A stretch of 64,000 bases of DNA from an uncultured Eubacteriales bacterium (GCA_934378145.1 CAKXXW010000001.1:62001-126000), one strand, 5' to 3'; positions 6,208 to 15,694 are shown, counted from the stretch's first letter. Notes: generated by a model from the sequence alone, not told the origin. Numbers and translations: made by a program.

Positions 6208-8568
6208 TTACATACAGTCGATCGTAAGTTCGCCGTCGCGGACACCTATCCTTGCCTGCGTTATATCGCGCTCGTAGTCCGCGATTATCAGCTCGGCAAG
6301 TCTGTCCTCGACATTCTTCTGTATATACCTTCTCATATTTCTCGCACCGAATTTGCGCGAATAGGACCTCTCGGCGATAAGAGCCGCCGCCTCGTCGGTA
6401 TATGTGAGGTTGATGTCCTTGTCCTTAAGCACTCCGGCAAGCTCGCCGAGCATTATGCCCGCGATCGCCGCAAAATCCTTCTCGTCAAGAGATCTGAAGG
6501 TTATTATCTCATCGACCCTGTTGATGAATTCGGGACGCAGGAAGCTCTCAAGCGCTTTCTCGGTCTTTTTCCTGCCGGCTTCCTCGCGGTCGGAGGAGAA
6601 TCCCGCCGCATTCGAGGAATTATCCGACCCCGCATTCGTAGTCATAACGATAACGGTGTTCTCAAAGCTCACGACCTTGCCGTGCGAGTCGGTAATGCGC
6701 CCGTCATCAAGTATCTGGAGCAAAATATTCAGTACATCGGGATGTGCCTTTTCGATCTCATCGAAAAGTATCACCGAATAGGGCCTTCTCCTGATCTTCT
6801 CGGTAAGCTGTCCCGCCTCGTCGTAGCCGACATATCCCGGAGGAGAACCGATGATCTTAGAAACCGAGTGCTTTTCCATAAATTCCGACATATCGAGCCT
6901 TATAAGAGTCTCGGGCGAATTGAAGAGATCGGCGGCAAGCGTCTTCACAAGCTCGGTCTTTCCGACACCGGTAGGTCCGGCGAATATGAACGACACGGGC
7001 TTTCTCTTATACATTATTCCGGCGCGGCTGCGCTTTATCGCGCGGGTGACGGCTTCGACAGCCTCATCCTGTCCGATGATATGGGATTTGAGCCTTTCCT
7101 CAAGCTTGTCGATCTTCGCAAATTCGTTTTCGCTGACAGTCGACGCAGGAACACCCGTCCAGATCTCTATAACCTCCGCAAGATCCTCTCCGGTCATGGT
7201 GATGCTCTTGCAGGCGGGTTCTATCTCGTGAAGTCTGTCTGAGAGCTTCAGCTCGTTTGCCTTGATCTTCGCAATATCCTCGTATCTCTTCTGCTCAACC
7301 TTTTCATCGGATGACGGCGCGGCGTTTTCGAGAGCCTCACGCTCTTTTTTCAGTCCTAAAAGCTCGTCGCGAAGTTTATAGCTCTCGTTCAGCTCGGCAC
7401 TTGACAGAGAAAGGTGCGACGCCGCCTCGTCAAGCAGGTCGATAGCCTTGTCGGGCAGATACCGATCGGTAAGGTAGCGTTCCGACAGTGAGACCGCACG
7501 GCGGAGTATGCTGTCGGGGATATTTATAGAATGGTATTCCTCGTAATAATGCTTTATCCCGCGAAGGATGACAACTGTGTCCTCCTCCGACGGCTCATTG
7601 ACCGTGACGGGCTGGAAGCGCCGCTCGAGCGCGGTATCCTTCTCGATATTCTTTCTGTATTCGGTAAGCGTCGTGGCGCCGATGACCTGTACCTCGCCTC
7701 GTGAAAGGGCGGGTTTCAGGATATTTGCCGCGCTGATGCTACCCTCGGCGTCTCCCGCACCGACGATGTTGTGTACCTCGTCAATGAAGAGTATGACATT
7801 TCCGGCTTCCTTCACATCCTTGAGAAGTCCGAGGATCCTCGACTCAAACTGCCCCCTGAACTGCGTTCCCGCGACAAGAGCCGTGAGATCGACAAGGTAG
7901 AGCTGTTTCCCTTTCAGCTTGTAAGGCACATCGCCCGCGGCTATCTTCTGCGCGAGAGCCTCGGCTATCGCGGTCTTTCCGACGCCCGGTTCACCTATAA
8001 GACAGGGGTTATTCTTCTGACGGCGGCAGAGTATCTGTATAGTCCTTGCAAGCTCGCGGTCGCGTCCGACGACCTTGTCAAGGCCTCCCTCGGCGGCGCG
8101 CTTTGTAAGGTTGCGGCAGTAGGTATCGAGGAACTTGTATTTCTTCTCACCGTCTGCCTCTTTTTTGCCCTTTGATTTTTTGTTCTTTTCACCTGTCCCG
8201 GGCATCATATCCTCGGGAATTACAACTCCGTCATCCGAATTATTCATATTCATAAGCGCACCGAGGCCGTCCTCTCCGAAGAGCTTCGGGAAGTCTATCG
8301 CGGGCGCACCGGCATCCTCATTGTCGTCATTGTCCGATGGAAGTCCGCCCTGATCCTCTATCATCTTGTTGAGGTCGTCCTCCATACCGTCAAGCTGGTC
8401 AGGTGATATACCGAGCTTCTTGCATATATCGCCGAGCATCCCCTCCACGGGCAGACCAAGCTCACGGGCGCACTTTATGCAGATGCCCTCGTTTATCTTC
8501 TCGCCGTTTTCTATCTTCGTCACGAACACGACGGCGACGCGCTTGTGACATCTTGAACACATAATCAT
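6208..8568 (-). CDS. ClpE/ClpC-family AAA+ unfoldase with N-terminal zinc finger
   Basis: A Hsp100 ATPase of 786 aa that should unfold proteins for ClpP. It begins with a CxxC...CxxC zinc finger (Cys 4, 7, 30, 33) like ClpE or the McsA activator, followed by an acidic linker to about 140, with no Clp N-domain. AAA domain 1 has Walker A GEPGVGKT (192-199) and Walker B VILFIDEVH; a short coiled M-domain lies at 395-450; AAA domain 2 has GPTGVGKT (531-538) and VILFDEIEKAH. The D2 loop reads NAAGF where ClpP-binding loops have VGF/LGF, so ClpP docking is likely but not certain. It overlaps pgsA by ATGA and is coupled to the degenerate P-type ATPase. Confidence 0.9.
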   Translation of the reverse strand: MIMCSRCHKRVAVVFVTKIENGEKINEGICIKCARELGLPVEGMLGDICKKLGISPDQLDGMEDDLNKMIEDQGGLPSDNDDNEDAGAPAIDFPKLFGEDGLGALMNMNNSDDGVVIPEDMMPGTGEKNKKSKGKKEADGEKKYKFLDTYCRNLTKRAAEGGLDKVVGRDRELARTIQILCRRQKNNPCLIGEPGVGKTAIAEALAQKIAAGDVPYKLKGKQLYLVDLTALVAGTQFRGQFESRILGLLKDVKEAGNVILFIDEVHNIVGAGDAEGSISAANILKPALSRGEVQVIGATTLTEYRKNIEKDTALERRFQPVTVNEPSEEDTVVILRGIKHYYEEYHSINIPDSILRRAVSLSERYLTDRYLPDKAIDLLDEAASHLSLSSAELNESYKLRDELLGLKKEREALENAAPSSDEKVEQKRYEDIAKIKANELKLSDRLHEIEPACKSITMTGEDLAEVIEIWTGVPASTVSENEFAKIDKLEERLKSHIIGQDEAVEAVTRAIKRSRAGIMYKRKPVSFIFAGPTGVGKTELVKTLAADLFNSPETLIRLDMSEFMEKHSVSKIIGSPPGYVGYDEAGQLTEKIRRRPYSVILFDEIEKAHPDVLNILLQILDDGRITDSHGKVVSFENTVIVMTTNAGSDNSSNAAGFSSDREEAGRKKTEKALESFLRPEFINRVDEIITFRSLDEKDFAAIAGIMLGELAGVLKDKDINLTYTDEAAALIAERSYSRKFGARNMRRYIQKNVEDRLAELIIADYERDITQARIGVRDGELTIDCM

Positions 8569-9167
8569 TGTTTACTTTCCTCCCCGGAATCCTCAGATCC
8601 GGTCTCTTTCTTGGGTCTTACGAAAACATACTCGACGCCGTACATAACGAGCGCCAGAACGGTAAGTCCGAGTGAGATCGCGCACAGCGTGTTTATCTGC
8701 CACGGGATGGCAGGCTGGAAGGGCTTCGATATGAGCATCGCCGCGCATATCGTACCGAAGAACATAACGGCGGCTCCCTTCCCGAAAAGATTGCTGACCA
8801 CGACTATCTTGCGTTTCCTTATTATTATAAAGCCTCCGCAAAGCATCACAAGCTCCTTAAGTATGTAAGGAGCCGAGTACCATATCGGTATCATTTTCGA
8901 TACGGTGAGGCAGATGAGTGCCGTACACTGCATGAGCTTGTCCGCGAGCGGATCAAGTATCTTCCCCGCATCGGTGATCCAACCGTAGCGACGCGCAAGG
9001 AAGCCGTCGGCGACATCGGTAGCCTCGGCTACGGCAAATATTATCAGAGCTGCCCTCATGCCCGACTCGTCCTTCACTCCGAAGAATACGGCGGCGAAGA
9101 CTCCGACAAGAGTCAGCCGTATGACCGACAGCACATTGGGGATGTATTTGAGTTTCAACCAGATCAC
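8565..9167 (-). CDS. pgsA: CDP-alcohol phosphatidyltransferase (PgsA-like)
   Basis: Integral membrane enzyme that transfers a phosphatidyl group from CDP-diacylglycerol to an alcohol, most likely glycerol-3-phosphate to give phosphatidylglycerol phosphate. The complete family motif D-x2-D-G-x2-A-R-x8-G-x3-D-x3-D is present (DVADGFLARR, then DAGKILDPLAD, near residues 51-75). About six hydrophobic segments and a charged C-terminal tail follow. Other CDP-alcohol transferases share the motif, so substrate is inferred from operon position. Its stop overlaps the clpE-like start. Confidence 0.85.
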   Translation of the reverse strand: MIWLKLKYIPNVLSVIRLTLVGVFAAVFFGVKDESGMRAALIIFAVAEATDVADGFLARRYGWITDAGKILDPLADKLMQCTALICLTVSKMIPIWYSAPYILKELVMLCGGFIIIRKRKIVVVSNLFGKGAAVMFFGTICAAMLISKPFQPAIPWQINTLCAISLGLTVLALVMYGVEYVFVRPKKETGSEDSGEESKQ

Positions 9168-9168
9168 C

Positions 9169-9645
9169 TCATTTCAATATTCCGAGAAGCGATAGGATCC
9201 CGTGATCCGCAAAAAAGCGATAGATCACGGTGCCGCTCTCAAGCTGCGACGCGGTATAGAGCGTATTCTCCGCTCCGATCACCTCGGGAAGCGTTCCGAT
9301 AAACGCCGATACAAAACTCAGGATTATATAAGCCGAGCCTATACCGAGAAGAAAGCCGAGAAAGCGGTTGACCGTTCTCAGTCCCGGAAGCCTGAATATC
9401 CTGTTAAGAAGCGCCGCGGCAAGGATAATCAGTATATAAGCCGCCAGAAAAACAAGTGTGTATATGAGGATCGGCGACACGAGCGGAAAATATCCGCACA
9501 CGACGGGCGACGCTAAAAAGGTTATCACGACCGACGCCGCAAGTCTCAGGAGGTCGAACACGGTGCTTACAAATCCCCTCACCGTGCTGACGATAACCGT
9601 GACAATAAATATTATAAGAAGTATTACATCAACGATCCAGACCAT
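9169..9645 (-). CDS. CvpA family membrane protein
   Basis: A 158-residue protein with four hydrophobic segments and the CvpA-like start IVDVILLIIFIVTVIVSTVR, the conserved RGF turn and the loop RTVNRFLGFLLG. CvpA proteins are inner-membrane proteins needed for colicin V production and for bile or envelope stress tolerance in other bacteria; the molecular role is unknown. One nt separates its end from the pgsA start, so it is part of the same operon. Confidence 0.85.
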   Translation of the reverse strand: MVWIVDVILLIIFIVTVIVSTVRGFVSTVFDLLRLAASVVITFLASPVVCGYFPLVSPILIYTLVFLAAYILIILAAALLNRIFRLPGLRTVNRFLGFLLGIGSAYIILSFVSAFIGTLPEVIGAENTLYTASQLESGTVIYRFFADHGILSLLGILK

Positions 9646-9663
9646 ATATTATTCTCCACGGGA

Positions 9664-10893
9664 TCAGAACTTAATATATCTGACCTCCGAAGGCATACAG
9701 TAAAAAACCTCTTCGGCGTTCCGCGCAAGAAGCACTCCTCTTCCCGAAGCGTTTTTCGGGACTCTGTCCTCCTTTGCGTTTCCGATGCCGAATCTTATTA
9801 TTTCCTTATCTGTCTCAAAAAACACGGAATTACCGTATCCTGCGGTAGAGATTATCCGGTCCGAAACAGTTTGATTATACACCAGATGGCCGTTTTTGTC
9901 AATCACAAAAAGCTCACAGCCGTCATATCCGTCATACACCGCCGAGCATCCGAAGTCTCCCACGGCAATATCGACGGGTTCAGAGCGCGAAGCATCGTTC
10001 CTTGTGATTATCTCTTCCTTGAGCCTTCCGAAACGGTCATAGGTAAGTATCCTGTCGGTGCATACGGCGATCGCATTTCCCGACGAGGTAAAAGCGCAGT
10101 AAAGCGGCATCGTGCCGGCTATCTCATGCTCTGCGTAGGGATCGTTCGCGGGAACCTTTGACAGGCAGAGCTTTGTCACGACGTTCCCGTCCTTTTCGGC
10201 AAAGGAAAGTATCGCGAGCCTGTCGCCCGAGCCGGACAGCGCCGCGTCCACAGCGTAGGAAGCAAGACCCCTTGAGAAGATCTCCTCAAACCTGCGGTCA
10301 TAGACCTTTACCGCCGAGGTGTGCGTGTTGTCGCCCGTGATAAGAGCGTAGCTTCCGTTGTCGGCGACCGCTGCTCCGTATATCGGGTACTTTGTAGTCT
10401 CGGAGTGTACCTTCGTAAACAGGTTGTATATTGAAAGCTCCTTGCCTCCCGTCCCGTAAACGAGCATATATCGATCGGAAGTCTCGACTGCGGAACGCGA
10501 ATATATGTCGTCTCCGCTCACCGCGAGCCTTCCCGACGCCGTGTAGAGCCTCAGTCCGGTCTTCCCCGCGACGGCGAGCTTCCCGCCGAACACACCGAAG
10601 CCGCTTTCCTCTCCCGCGTCAAGTATCACCTTGTCTATTCCCGAATCGGCGGAAGTAAGATACCCACCGAAATCGGTTATAAAGTAATGAAGATTCTCGT
10701 ATGACACCCATTCATTGTTGAATATCAGAGATATGAGAAGAAAGACCGCAAGGACTGCGAGAAGCAGCATCTGCACCGTCCCGAACCTGTCCGCTACTCT
10801 GCCGTAATACTCATTGTGCGGGCTTAGGTATTCCTTTTTCAGTTTATTCTTTGAGCCGATATGAAGATACGGCTTGAGCTTATCGAGAAACAC
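9664..10893 (-). CDS. DUF5711-like single-pass protein with beta-propeller ectodomain
   Basis: A 409-residue protein: about 40 cytoplasmic residues, one transmembrane helix (MLLLAVLAVFLLISLIF, about 43-60) and an extracellular C-terminal domain of repeated beta strands of WD40/propeller type (for example GAAVADNGSYALITGD and DIAVGDFGCSAVYDG). This matches DUF5711, a Clostridia family with no established function. It lies between truA and cvpA in the long operon, which hints at an envelope role. Confidence 0.75.
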   Translation of the reverse strand: MFLDKLKPYLHIGSKNKLKKEYLSPHNEYYGRVADRFGTVQMLLLAVLAVFLLISLIFNNEWVSYENLHYFITDFGGYLTSADSGIDKVILDAGEESGFGVFGGKLAVAGKTGLRLYTASGRLAVSGDDIYSRSAVETSDRYMLVYGTGGKELSIYNLFTKVHSETTKYPIYGAAVADNGSYALITGDNTHTSAVKVYDRRFEEIFSRGLASYAVDAALSGSGDRLAILSFAEKDGNVVTKLCLSKVPANDPYAEHEIAGTMPLYCAFTSSGNAIAVCTDRILTYDRFGRLKEEIITRNDASRSEPVDIAVGDFGCSAVYDGYDGCELFVIDKNGHLVYNQTVSDRIISTAGYGNSVFFETDKEIIRFGIGNAKEDRVPKNASGRGVLLARNAEEVFYCMPSEVRYIKF

Positions 10894-10913
10894 GATTTTC
10901 TTCTCCCTTCCGG

Positions 10914-11663
10914 TCAGTAAACGACCTTGTTCAGAAACAGTCCCTCCGCGGGTGCGGTAACGCCCGCCGCCCTGCGATCAAGGGCTGCGATGATTTTGGG
11001 AACGCCTTCGGCGGGCGCCTTGCCCTCTCCGATCCTCACGAGAGTACCGGTCATGATCCTCACCATATTGTAGAGGAAGCCGTCAGCCGAGACGCGGAAT
11101 ACGACCGTGTCGCCCTCGCGCACGACCGATGCCGCCGTGACCGTCCTCACGGTGTCCTTTATATCGGATCCCGCCGCCATAAAGGAGGCGAAATCATGCC
11201 TTCCGACAAAGGCCTTCGCTCCGAGGTCCATAGAAACCTCATCGAGCCTGTGCGGTATATGCCAGCACCTGCCGACGAGGAAGGCATCGCGCTCGGGGCG
11301 GTCAAGTATCCTGTAAAGATATTCCTTATATTTCACATCGTACCTCGGGTGGAAGGTATCGGGTACGGAACACGCCGACCTCACCGAGATGCTCTGCGGC
11401 AGGAAGGTATTCAGCGCCCGCGGAACGGCATCTACCGGTACCGAGGTCACGATCCATGGCTCTCCTTTGGCCGAGATCGCCGCGCGGTAGCCCGTTGCAT
11501 GGACTCCGCTGTCGGTCCTGCTGCATCCCGTCACATCGCAGGGAAAGCCGAAGAGCTTATCCGCGGCGGCGGTCAGGACCTCCTGCACCGAGCCTCCGTT
11601 CTTCTGCGACTGCCAACCGCAGAAGGCAGTCCCGACGAACGACAGTTCTATCAGTATCTTCAT
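10914..11663 (-). CDS. truA: tRNA pseudouridine(38-40) synthase TruA
   Basis: Isomerises uridines 38-40 in the anticodon stem of many tRNAs. The 249-residue protein has the two-lobed TruA fold, with the catalytic aspartate in GCSRTDSGVHATG (Asp 51), the HPRYDVKYKEYLYRI motif and the C-terminal FLYNMVRIMTGTLV motif. The start is set at 11663, where the ATG shares its A with the ecfT stop codon (TGATG); a longer upstream reading is only the continuing open frame inside ecfT. truA after ecfT is the usual order in Firmicutes. Confidence 0.95.
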   Translation of the reverse strand: MKILIELSFVGTAFCGWQSQKNGGSVQEVLTAAADKLFGFPCDVTGCSRTDSGVHATGYRAAISAKGEPWIVTSVPVDAVPRALNTFLPQSISVRSACSVPDTFHPRYDVKYKEYLYRILDRPERDAFLVGRCWHIPHRLDEVSMDLGAKAFVGRHDFASFMAAGSDIKDTVRTVTAASVVREGDTVVFRVSADGFLYNMVRIMTGTLVRIGEGKAPAEGVPKIIAALDRRAAGVTAPAEGLFLNKVVY

Positions 11664-12496
11664 CAGGGCATCACATATCCTATCCCGTATTTTGAGGCGT
11701 GAATATTTATCATCACGATTGCGGCACCGAATGCGACCATAAGTATGAGCGCCAGAAAATCGGCAAACCGCATATGCGTCACGCGCAGTTTGGTCCTTCC
11801 CTCTCCGCCGTGATAGCAACGGCATTCCATCGCCGTTGCAAGTTCGTCGGCGCGTCTGAACGCCGATACGAAGAGAGGGATTATTATCGGTATCAGCGCC
11901 TTCGCGCGCTTTATAAGGCTTCCCGACGAAAAGTCGGTGCCTCTTGCCTTCTGTGCCGACATTATCCTGTCAGCCTCGTCGATAAGAGTCGGAACGAACC
12001 GCAGCGCTATCGACATCATCATAGCAAATTCGTGTACGGGAACCTTTATCTTTTTCAGGGGCGAGAGAAGTCTCTCTGTCCCGTCTGTCAGAGCTATCGG
12101 AGTTGTCGTGTAGGTTAAAAAAATGCTTGAACCTATTATCAGCACGATTATCCTCACGGTCATAAACGCGGCGTTGTAAAGTCCCTCGGCGTATATCCTT
12201 ATGAATCTCCACTCAAAGAGCAGTTTCTCTCCGCCCGTCCAGAAGATGTTTATCACCACGGTGAAAAGCATGATAAAGAGGATCGGCTTCAATGCTCTGA
12301 GTATCACCTTCGGCGGTATCCTTGACATCAGCACGATGAATATCCCCGATATGAGCAGAAGTCCGAAGGCAAATATGCTCTTGCAGAGGAAGGTGCAGAC
12401 GATATAAAGGATCGCAAGTATAAGTTTTGTCCGCGCGTCGAGCCTGTGTATCGGCGAATCGGCGGCGTAATACTGTCCTATTGATATATTTTTCAT
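11663..12496 (-). CDS. ecfT: ECF transporter transmembrane component EcfT
   Basis: Scaffold subunit of a group II energy-coupling-factor vitamin importer, joining EcfA1/EcfA2 to exchangeable S components encoded elsewhere. Five or six membrane helices and the two cytoplasmic coupling motifs are present: AQKARGTDF and, in place of the more common EARGY, ECRCYHGGEGRTKL. The start overlaps the ecfA2 stop by one nt, and its stop overlaps truA, so the genes are translationally coupled. Confidence 0.93.
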   Translation of the reverse strand: MKNISIGQYYAADSPIHRLDARTKLILAILYIVCTFLCKSIFAFGLLLISGIFIVLMSRIPPKVILRALKPILFIMLFTVVINIFWTGGEKLLFEWRFIRIYAEGLYNAAFMTVRIIVLIIGSSIFLTYTTTPIALTDGTERLLSPLKKIKVPVHEFAMMMSIALRFVPTLIDEADRIMSAQKARGTDFSSGSLIKRAKALIPIIIPLFVSAFRRADELATAMECRCYHGGEGRTKLRVTHMRFADFLALILMVAFGAAIVMINIHASKYGIGYVMP

Positions 12497-13368
12497 CAGA
12501 TCTTCTTACCGGCGGCTCTCTTTCCGAATATTTCCGTCAGCGCCGCATATGCCGCGTCGACGGTGTAGATATTTTCCCCGACCGGAACGCCCTTCTCTCG
12601 CAGAAGGAGCATGAGCTTAGTTATCTGCGGCAGGTCAAGTCCGGTCTTCTTAAGCTCTTCCGCGTGTGAAAAGACCTCCTCGCAGTTTCCCTCCATAAGC
12701 AAGCCCCCATCGGACATAACGACGAGCCTGTCGCACCGGCGCGCCATATCCTCCATACTGTGGCTCACGATAATGACCGTCGCGTTTTTAAGGCTGCGGT
12801 ACTCCTCTATCGCCGAGAAGACCGTCTCACGCCCCACCGGATCAAGTCCCGCTGCGGGCTCGTCAAGAACGAGAACCTCCGGCTCCATAGCCATGACTCC
12901 GGCGATCGCCGCGCGCCTCTTCTGCCCTCCCGAAAGCTCGAAAGGAGACTTTGAAAGCTCATTTTCCGAAAGTCCCACGATACCGGCGGCTTCCTTCACA
13001 CGCCGTTCTATCTCTTCCTGCGAAAGTCCCATATTCTTCGGGCCGAAGGCAATGTCCTTCGCGACCGTGTCCTCGAAAAGCTGATACTCGGGATACTGCA
13101 TAACAAGTCCGACGCGGAAACGCACCGCGCCTATTTTCTTCGGCTTATCCCAGATATTTTCGCCGTCAAGAAGGACTTCGCCCTCCATCGGCTTTATAAG
13201 TCCGTTCAGCATACCGACAAGCGTCGATTTGCCCGAGCCTGTATGTCCTATAAGTCCCGTGATCTTCCCGTTCTCAAAGCCCGCGCTGACATTTTTCAGT
13301 GCCACGGTCTCATAGACCGTTCCGGGCATATAGCGGAAGGTCACATTCTTAAGCTCGACCTTGTTCAA
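12496..13368 (-). CDS. ecfA2: ECF transporter ATPase EcfA2
   Basis: Second ATPase of the ECF module (290 aa). Walker A GHTGSGKST, Q-loop VMQYPEYQLFEDTVAKDIAF typical of CbiO/EcfA proteins, signature LSGGQKRRAAIAG, Walker B VLVLDEPAAGLDP and switch His in IVSHSMEDMA. It overlaps ecfA1 by ATGA and ecfT by one nt. It should pair with EcfA1 to power vitamin uptake. Confidence 0.94.
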   Translation of the reverse strand: MNKVELKNVTFRYMPGTVYETVALKNVSAGFENGKITGLIGHTGSGKSTLVGMLNGLIKPMEGEVLLDGENIWDKPKKIGAVRFRVGLVMQYPEYQLFEDTVAKDIAFGPKNMGLSQEEIERRVKEAAGIVGLSENELSKSPFELSGGQKRRAAIAGVMAMEPEVLVLDEPAAGLDPVGRETVFSAIEEYRSLKNATVIIVSHSMEDMARRCDRLVVMSDGGLLMEGNCEEVFSHAEELKKTGLDLPQITKLMLLLREKGVPVGENIYTVDAAYAALTEIFGKRAAGKKI

Positions 13369-14246
13369 GAAAGCTCACCGCCCTTCAGCGCCGAGGCGAT
13401 AAGCTCCGCGCACTTTTCGGGAGTCGTGCTGTCGCCGTCGGGAATGGCTATCCCCGCCTCTCTCAGACGGTCGACAAGGGTCGCACACTGCGGAAGCTCG
13501 AGTCCCGCCGAAAGTATCGTCTCCCGATCGGAATAGACCTGCTCGGGCGTCCCGTCGGCAAGGATCTTTCCGTTGTCCATTATTATGACTCTGTCGGCGC
13601 GCACGGCTTCTTCCATATAGTGGGTTATCGTGATAACGGTGATGCCGCTCTCGCGGTTGAGTTTCTCCATCATCCCGATGGTATCTCTCCTGCCTATCGG
13701 GTCAAGCATCGCCGTCGATTCATCGAATATTATACATTTCGGCATCATAGCGATGATACCTGCGATAGCTATCCTCTGCTTCTGACCGCCCGAAAGCCTG
13801 TGAGGCTCATATCCCGCAAATTCGCTCATTCCGACCGCAGCAAGTGCGTCGTCGACCCGCTTTCTTATCTCTGCCTGCGGAAGTCCGAGATTCTCGGGTC
13901 CGAATGCCACATCATCCTCGACTACAGTCGCAACGAGCTGGTTGTCGGGATTCTGGAATACCATCCCGATCTCCCGCCTGACGGCAAAAATATCATCGTC
14001 GGTCATATCGGGAGAGGTCACATCCTTCCCCGAAATGTATATCTTCCCCGCCGTCGGCTCAAGGATAAGATTCAGGAGCTTTGCAAATGTCGACTTGCCC
14101 GAACCGTTCCTGCCGACGACAGCCACATATTCGCCCTCGCCGATCTCAAGGCTCAGCCCCGATACGGCGGGATTCTTTGGGTTATCATTACTGCCGTCTC
14201 CGTAGGAATACGACAGGTCTTCAACTTTGATAAAAGGTTCTTTCAA
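13365..14246 (-). CDS. ecfA1: ECF transporter ATPase EcfA1
   Basis: First ATPase of the ECF module (293 aa). Walker A GRNGSGKST, Q-loop MVFQNPDNQLVATVVEDDVA, signature LSGGQKQRIAIAG, Walker B CIIFDESTAMLDP (the FDESTAML form is usual for EcfA1) and HYMEEA with the switch His. It starts the ecfA1-ecfA2-ecfT-truA block; no ribosomal protein genes precede it here, instead a methyltransferase and ruvC do. Confidence 0.94.
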   Translation of the reverse strand: MKEPFIKVEDLSYSYGDGSNDNPKNPAVSGLSLEIGEGEYVAVVGRNGSGKSTFAKLLNLILEPTAGKIYISGKDVTSPDMTDDDIFAVRREIGMVFQNPDNQLVATVVEDDVAFGPENLGLPQAEIRKRVDDALAAVGMSEFAGYEPHRLSGGQKQRIAIAGIIAMMPKCIIFDESTAMLDPIGRRDTIGMMEKLNRESGITVITITHYMEEAVRADRVIIMDNGKILADGTPEQVYSDRETILSAGLELPQCATLVDRLREAGIAIPDGDSTTPEKCAELIASALKGGELS

Positions 14247-14265
14247 CTTTTAACTCCGTAAAAAA

Positions 14266-15132
14266 TCAGTTTTTCGTCCAGCGCGCCGCTGCACCGCACG
14301 GCAGGTAGCCGCCCGTGCGCTTCACAGGAAGGGAAAGCTCTCCGGCATCGGATGTTCCGCCGAATCTCGCCTTTACATTGAGGTCGAGCAGGTACCTCAT
14401 CGTCAGAGGCGACAGCCCGGTCGTATAGGAATTTATGAGGAAGAAAAGCGGATCATCCGAAAGCACACCGGCTGTCAGCGCGACAAGCTCGTTTATATTC
14501 TCCTCGAGCTTCCACATCTCCCCTCCGGGTCCCCTTCCGTAGGAGGGCGGATCCATTATAACTGCATCATAGCGGTTGCCGCGCCGTATCTCACGCTCGG
14601 TGAACTTACGGCAGTCATCGACGATATACCTTATCGGCGCGTCGGCAAGTCCCGAAAGCGCCGCGTTTTCCTTTGCCTGTGCGACCATCCCCTTTGAAGC
14701 ATCGACATGAACGACCGACGCTCCTGCGGCGGCTGCCGCGACCGTAGCCCCGCCCGTATAGGCGAAGAGATTCAGTACTTTTATCTTTCTTCCCGCGCCG
14801 GCGATCAGACCGTAAAACCAGTCCCAATTCGCCGCCTGCTCTGGAAAAAGTCCCGTATGCTTGAAGCCCATGGGCTTTATCACGAATTTCAGTCCGAGCT
14901 TTTCGTATCCTATGTTCCAGCTCTCGGGAAGCCGGTTAGCCGACCACGCGCCGCCACCGCTCTTCGAGCGCTTGTAGGAGGCATCGGCGCGTTCCCACTC
15001 CCTGCCCTTCGCGGCGCTCCATATCACCTGCGGATCGGGACGGACAAGGGTGAATTTTCCCCATCTCTCAAGTCTCTCTCCGTCGGATGTATCTATAAGC
15101 TCGTAGTCCTTCCAGTTTTCGGCTGCCCACAT
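14266..15132 (-). CDS. Class I SAM-dependent methyltransferase (RlmI/PF10672-like)
   Basis: A 288-residue Rossmann-fold methyltransferase. The SAM-binding loop reads VLNLFAYTGGATVAAAAAG, the acidic residue after beta-2 is in VVHVDASKG, and the catalytic-type motif is VIMDPPSYGRG, as in 23S rRNA cytosine-C5 methyltransferases of the RlmI/YwbD group; the PUA domain of RlmI is missing. An RNA substrate is likely but not shown. AGGGG stands 10 nt before the ATG. It sits 19 nt after ruvC and 19 nt before ecfA1. Confidence 0.8.
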   Translation of the reverse strand: MWAAENWKDYELIDTSDGERLERWGKFTLVRPDPQVIWSAAKGREWERADASYKRSKSGGGAWSANRLPESWNIGYEKLGLKFVIKPMGFKHTGLFPEQAANWDWFYGLIAGAGRKIKVLNLFAYTGGATVAAAAAGASVVHVDASKGMVAQAKENAALSGLADAPIRYIVDDCRKFTEREIRRGNRYDAVIMDPPSYGRGPGGEMWKLEENINELVALTAGVLSDDPLFFLINSYTTGLSPLTMRYLLDLNVKARFGGTSDAGELSLPVKRTGGYLPCGAAARWTKN

Positions 15133-15151
15133 AGTTAAAAACCCCTAAAAT

Positions 15152-15652
15152 TCACTTGATGTTGTAGTATCCCGCGATCCTCGAACCGCCGGTGTGCGCG
15201 TGACATATAGCTATCGCCAACGCGTCCGCCGTGTCGTCGGGCTTCGGTGGCTTGCTCAGCCCGAGAAGCGTCGTCACCATCGTTATGACCTGCTTCTTGT
15301 CCGCGCGTCCGTAACCGACGACCGCCTGCTTGACCTGAAGCGGCGTATATTCGTGTATCTCGAGTCCCTCGCGGCGGCAACGGCAGAGTATCACTCCCCT
15401 TGCCTCGGCGACTCTTATTCCCGTCGTGATATTCGTGTTGAAGAAAAGCTCCTCAACGGCGAGATGCTCGGGTGAAAATCTTTCGGTCAACTCGCGGATG
15501 CCTTCGTCGATAAGCATGAGCCTCTCTTCGGTCGGCATTCCTGCCGGAGTCGTTATAGAGCCGTAATCGATCGTGCGGAATTTCGATCCCTCATAATCGA
15601 CGACTCCCCAACCGACAATGGCAAGTCCGGGGTCTATTCCGAGTATTCTCAT
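15152..15652 (-). CDS. ruvC: Holliday junction endonuclease RuvC
   Basis: Resolves Holliday junctions during recombination. The 166-residue protein has the RNase H-like fold with the acidic catalytic set Asp7 (LGIDPGL), Glu67 (AVEELFF), Asp140 and Asp143 (KPDDTADALA). The start is placed at 15652: ACGGAG lies six nt upstream, while the ATG two codons earlier overlaps the Shine-Dalgarno. ruvAB are not adjacent. It heads a run of eleven same-strand genes with small gaps or overlaps, and a good promoter is found only here. Confidence 0.94.
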   Translation of the reverse strand: MRILGIDPGLAIVGWGVVDYEGSKFRTIDYGSITTPAGMPTEERLMLIDEGIRELTERFSPEHLAVEELFFNTNITTGIRVAEARGVILCRCRREGLEIHEYTPLQVKQAVVGYGRADKKQVITMVTTLLGLSKPPKPDDTADALAIAICHAHTGGSRIAGYYNIK

Positions 15653-15694
15653 ATGCATCTCCGTTTCATCTTTATAAGAAAATAATCCAAGTTA

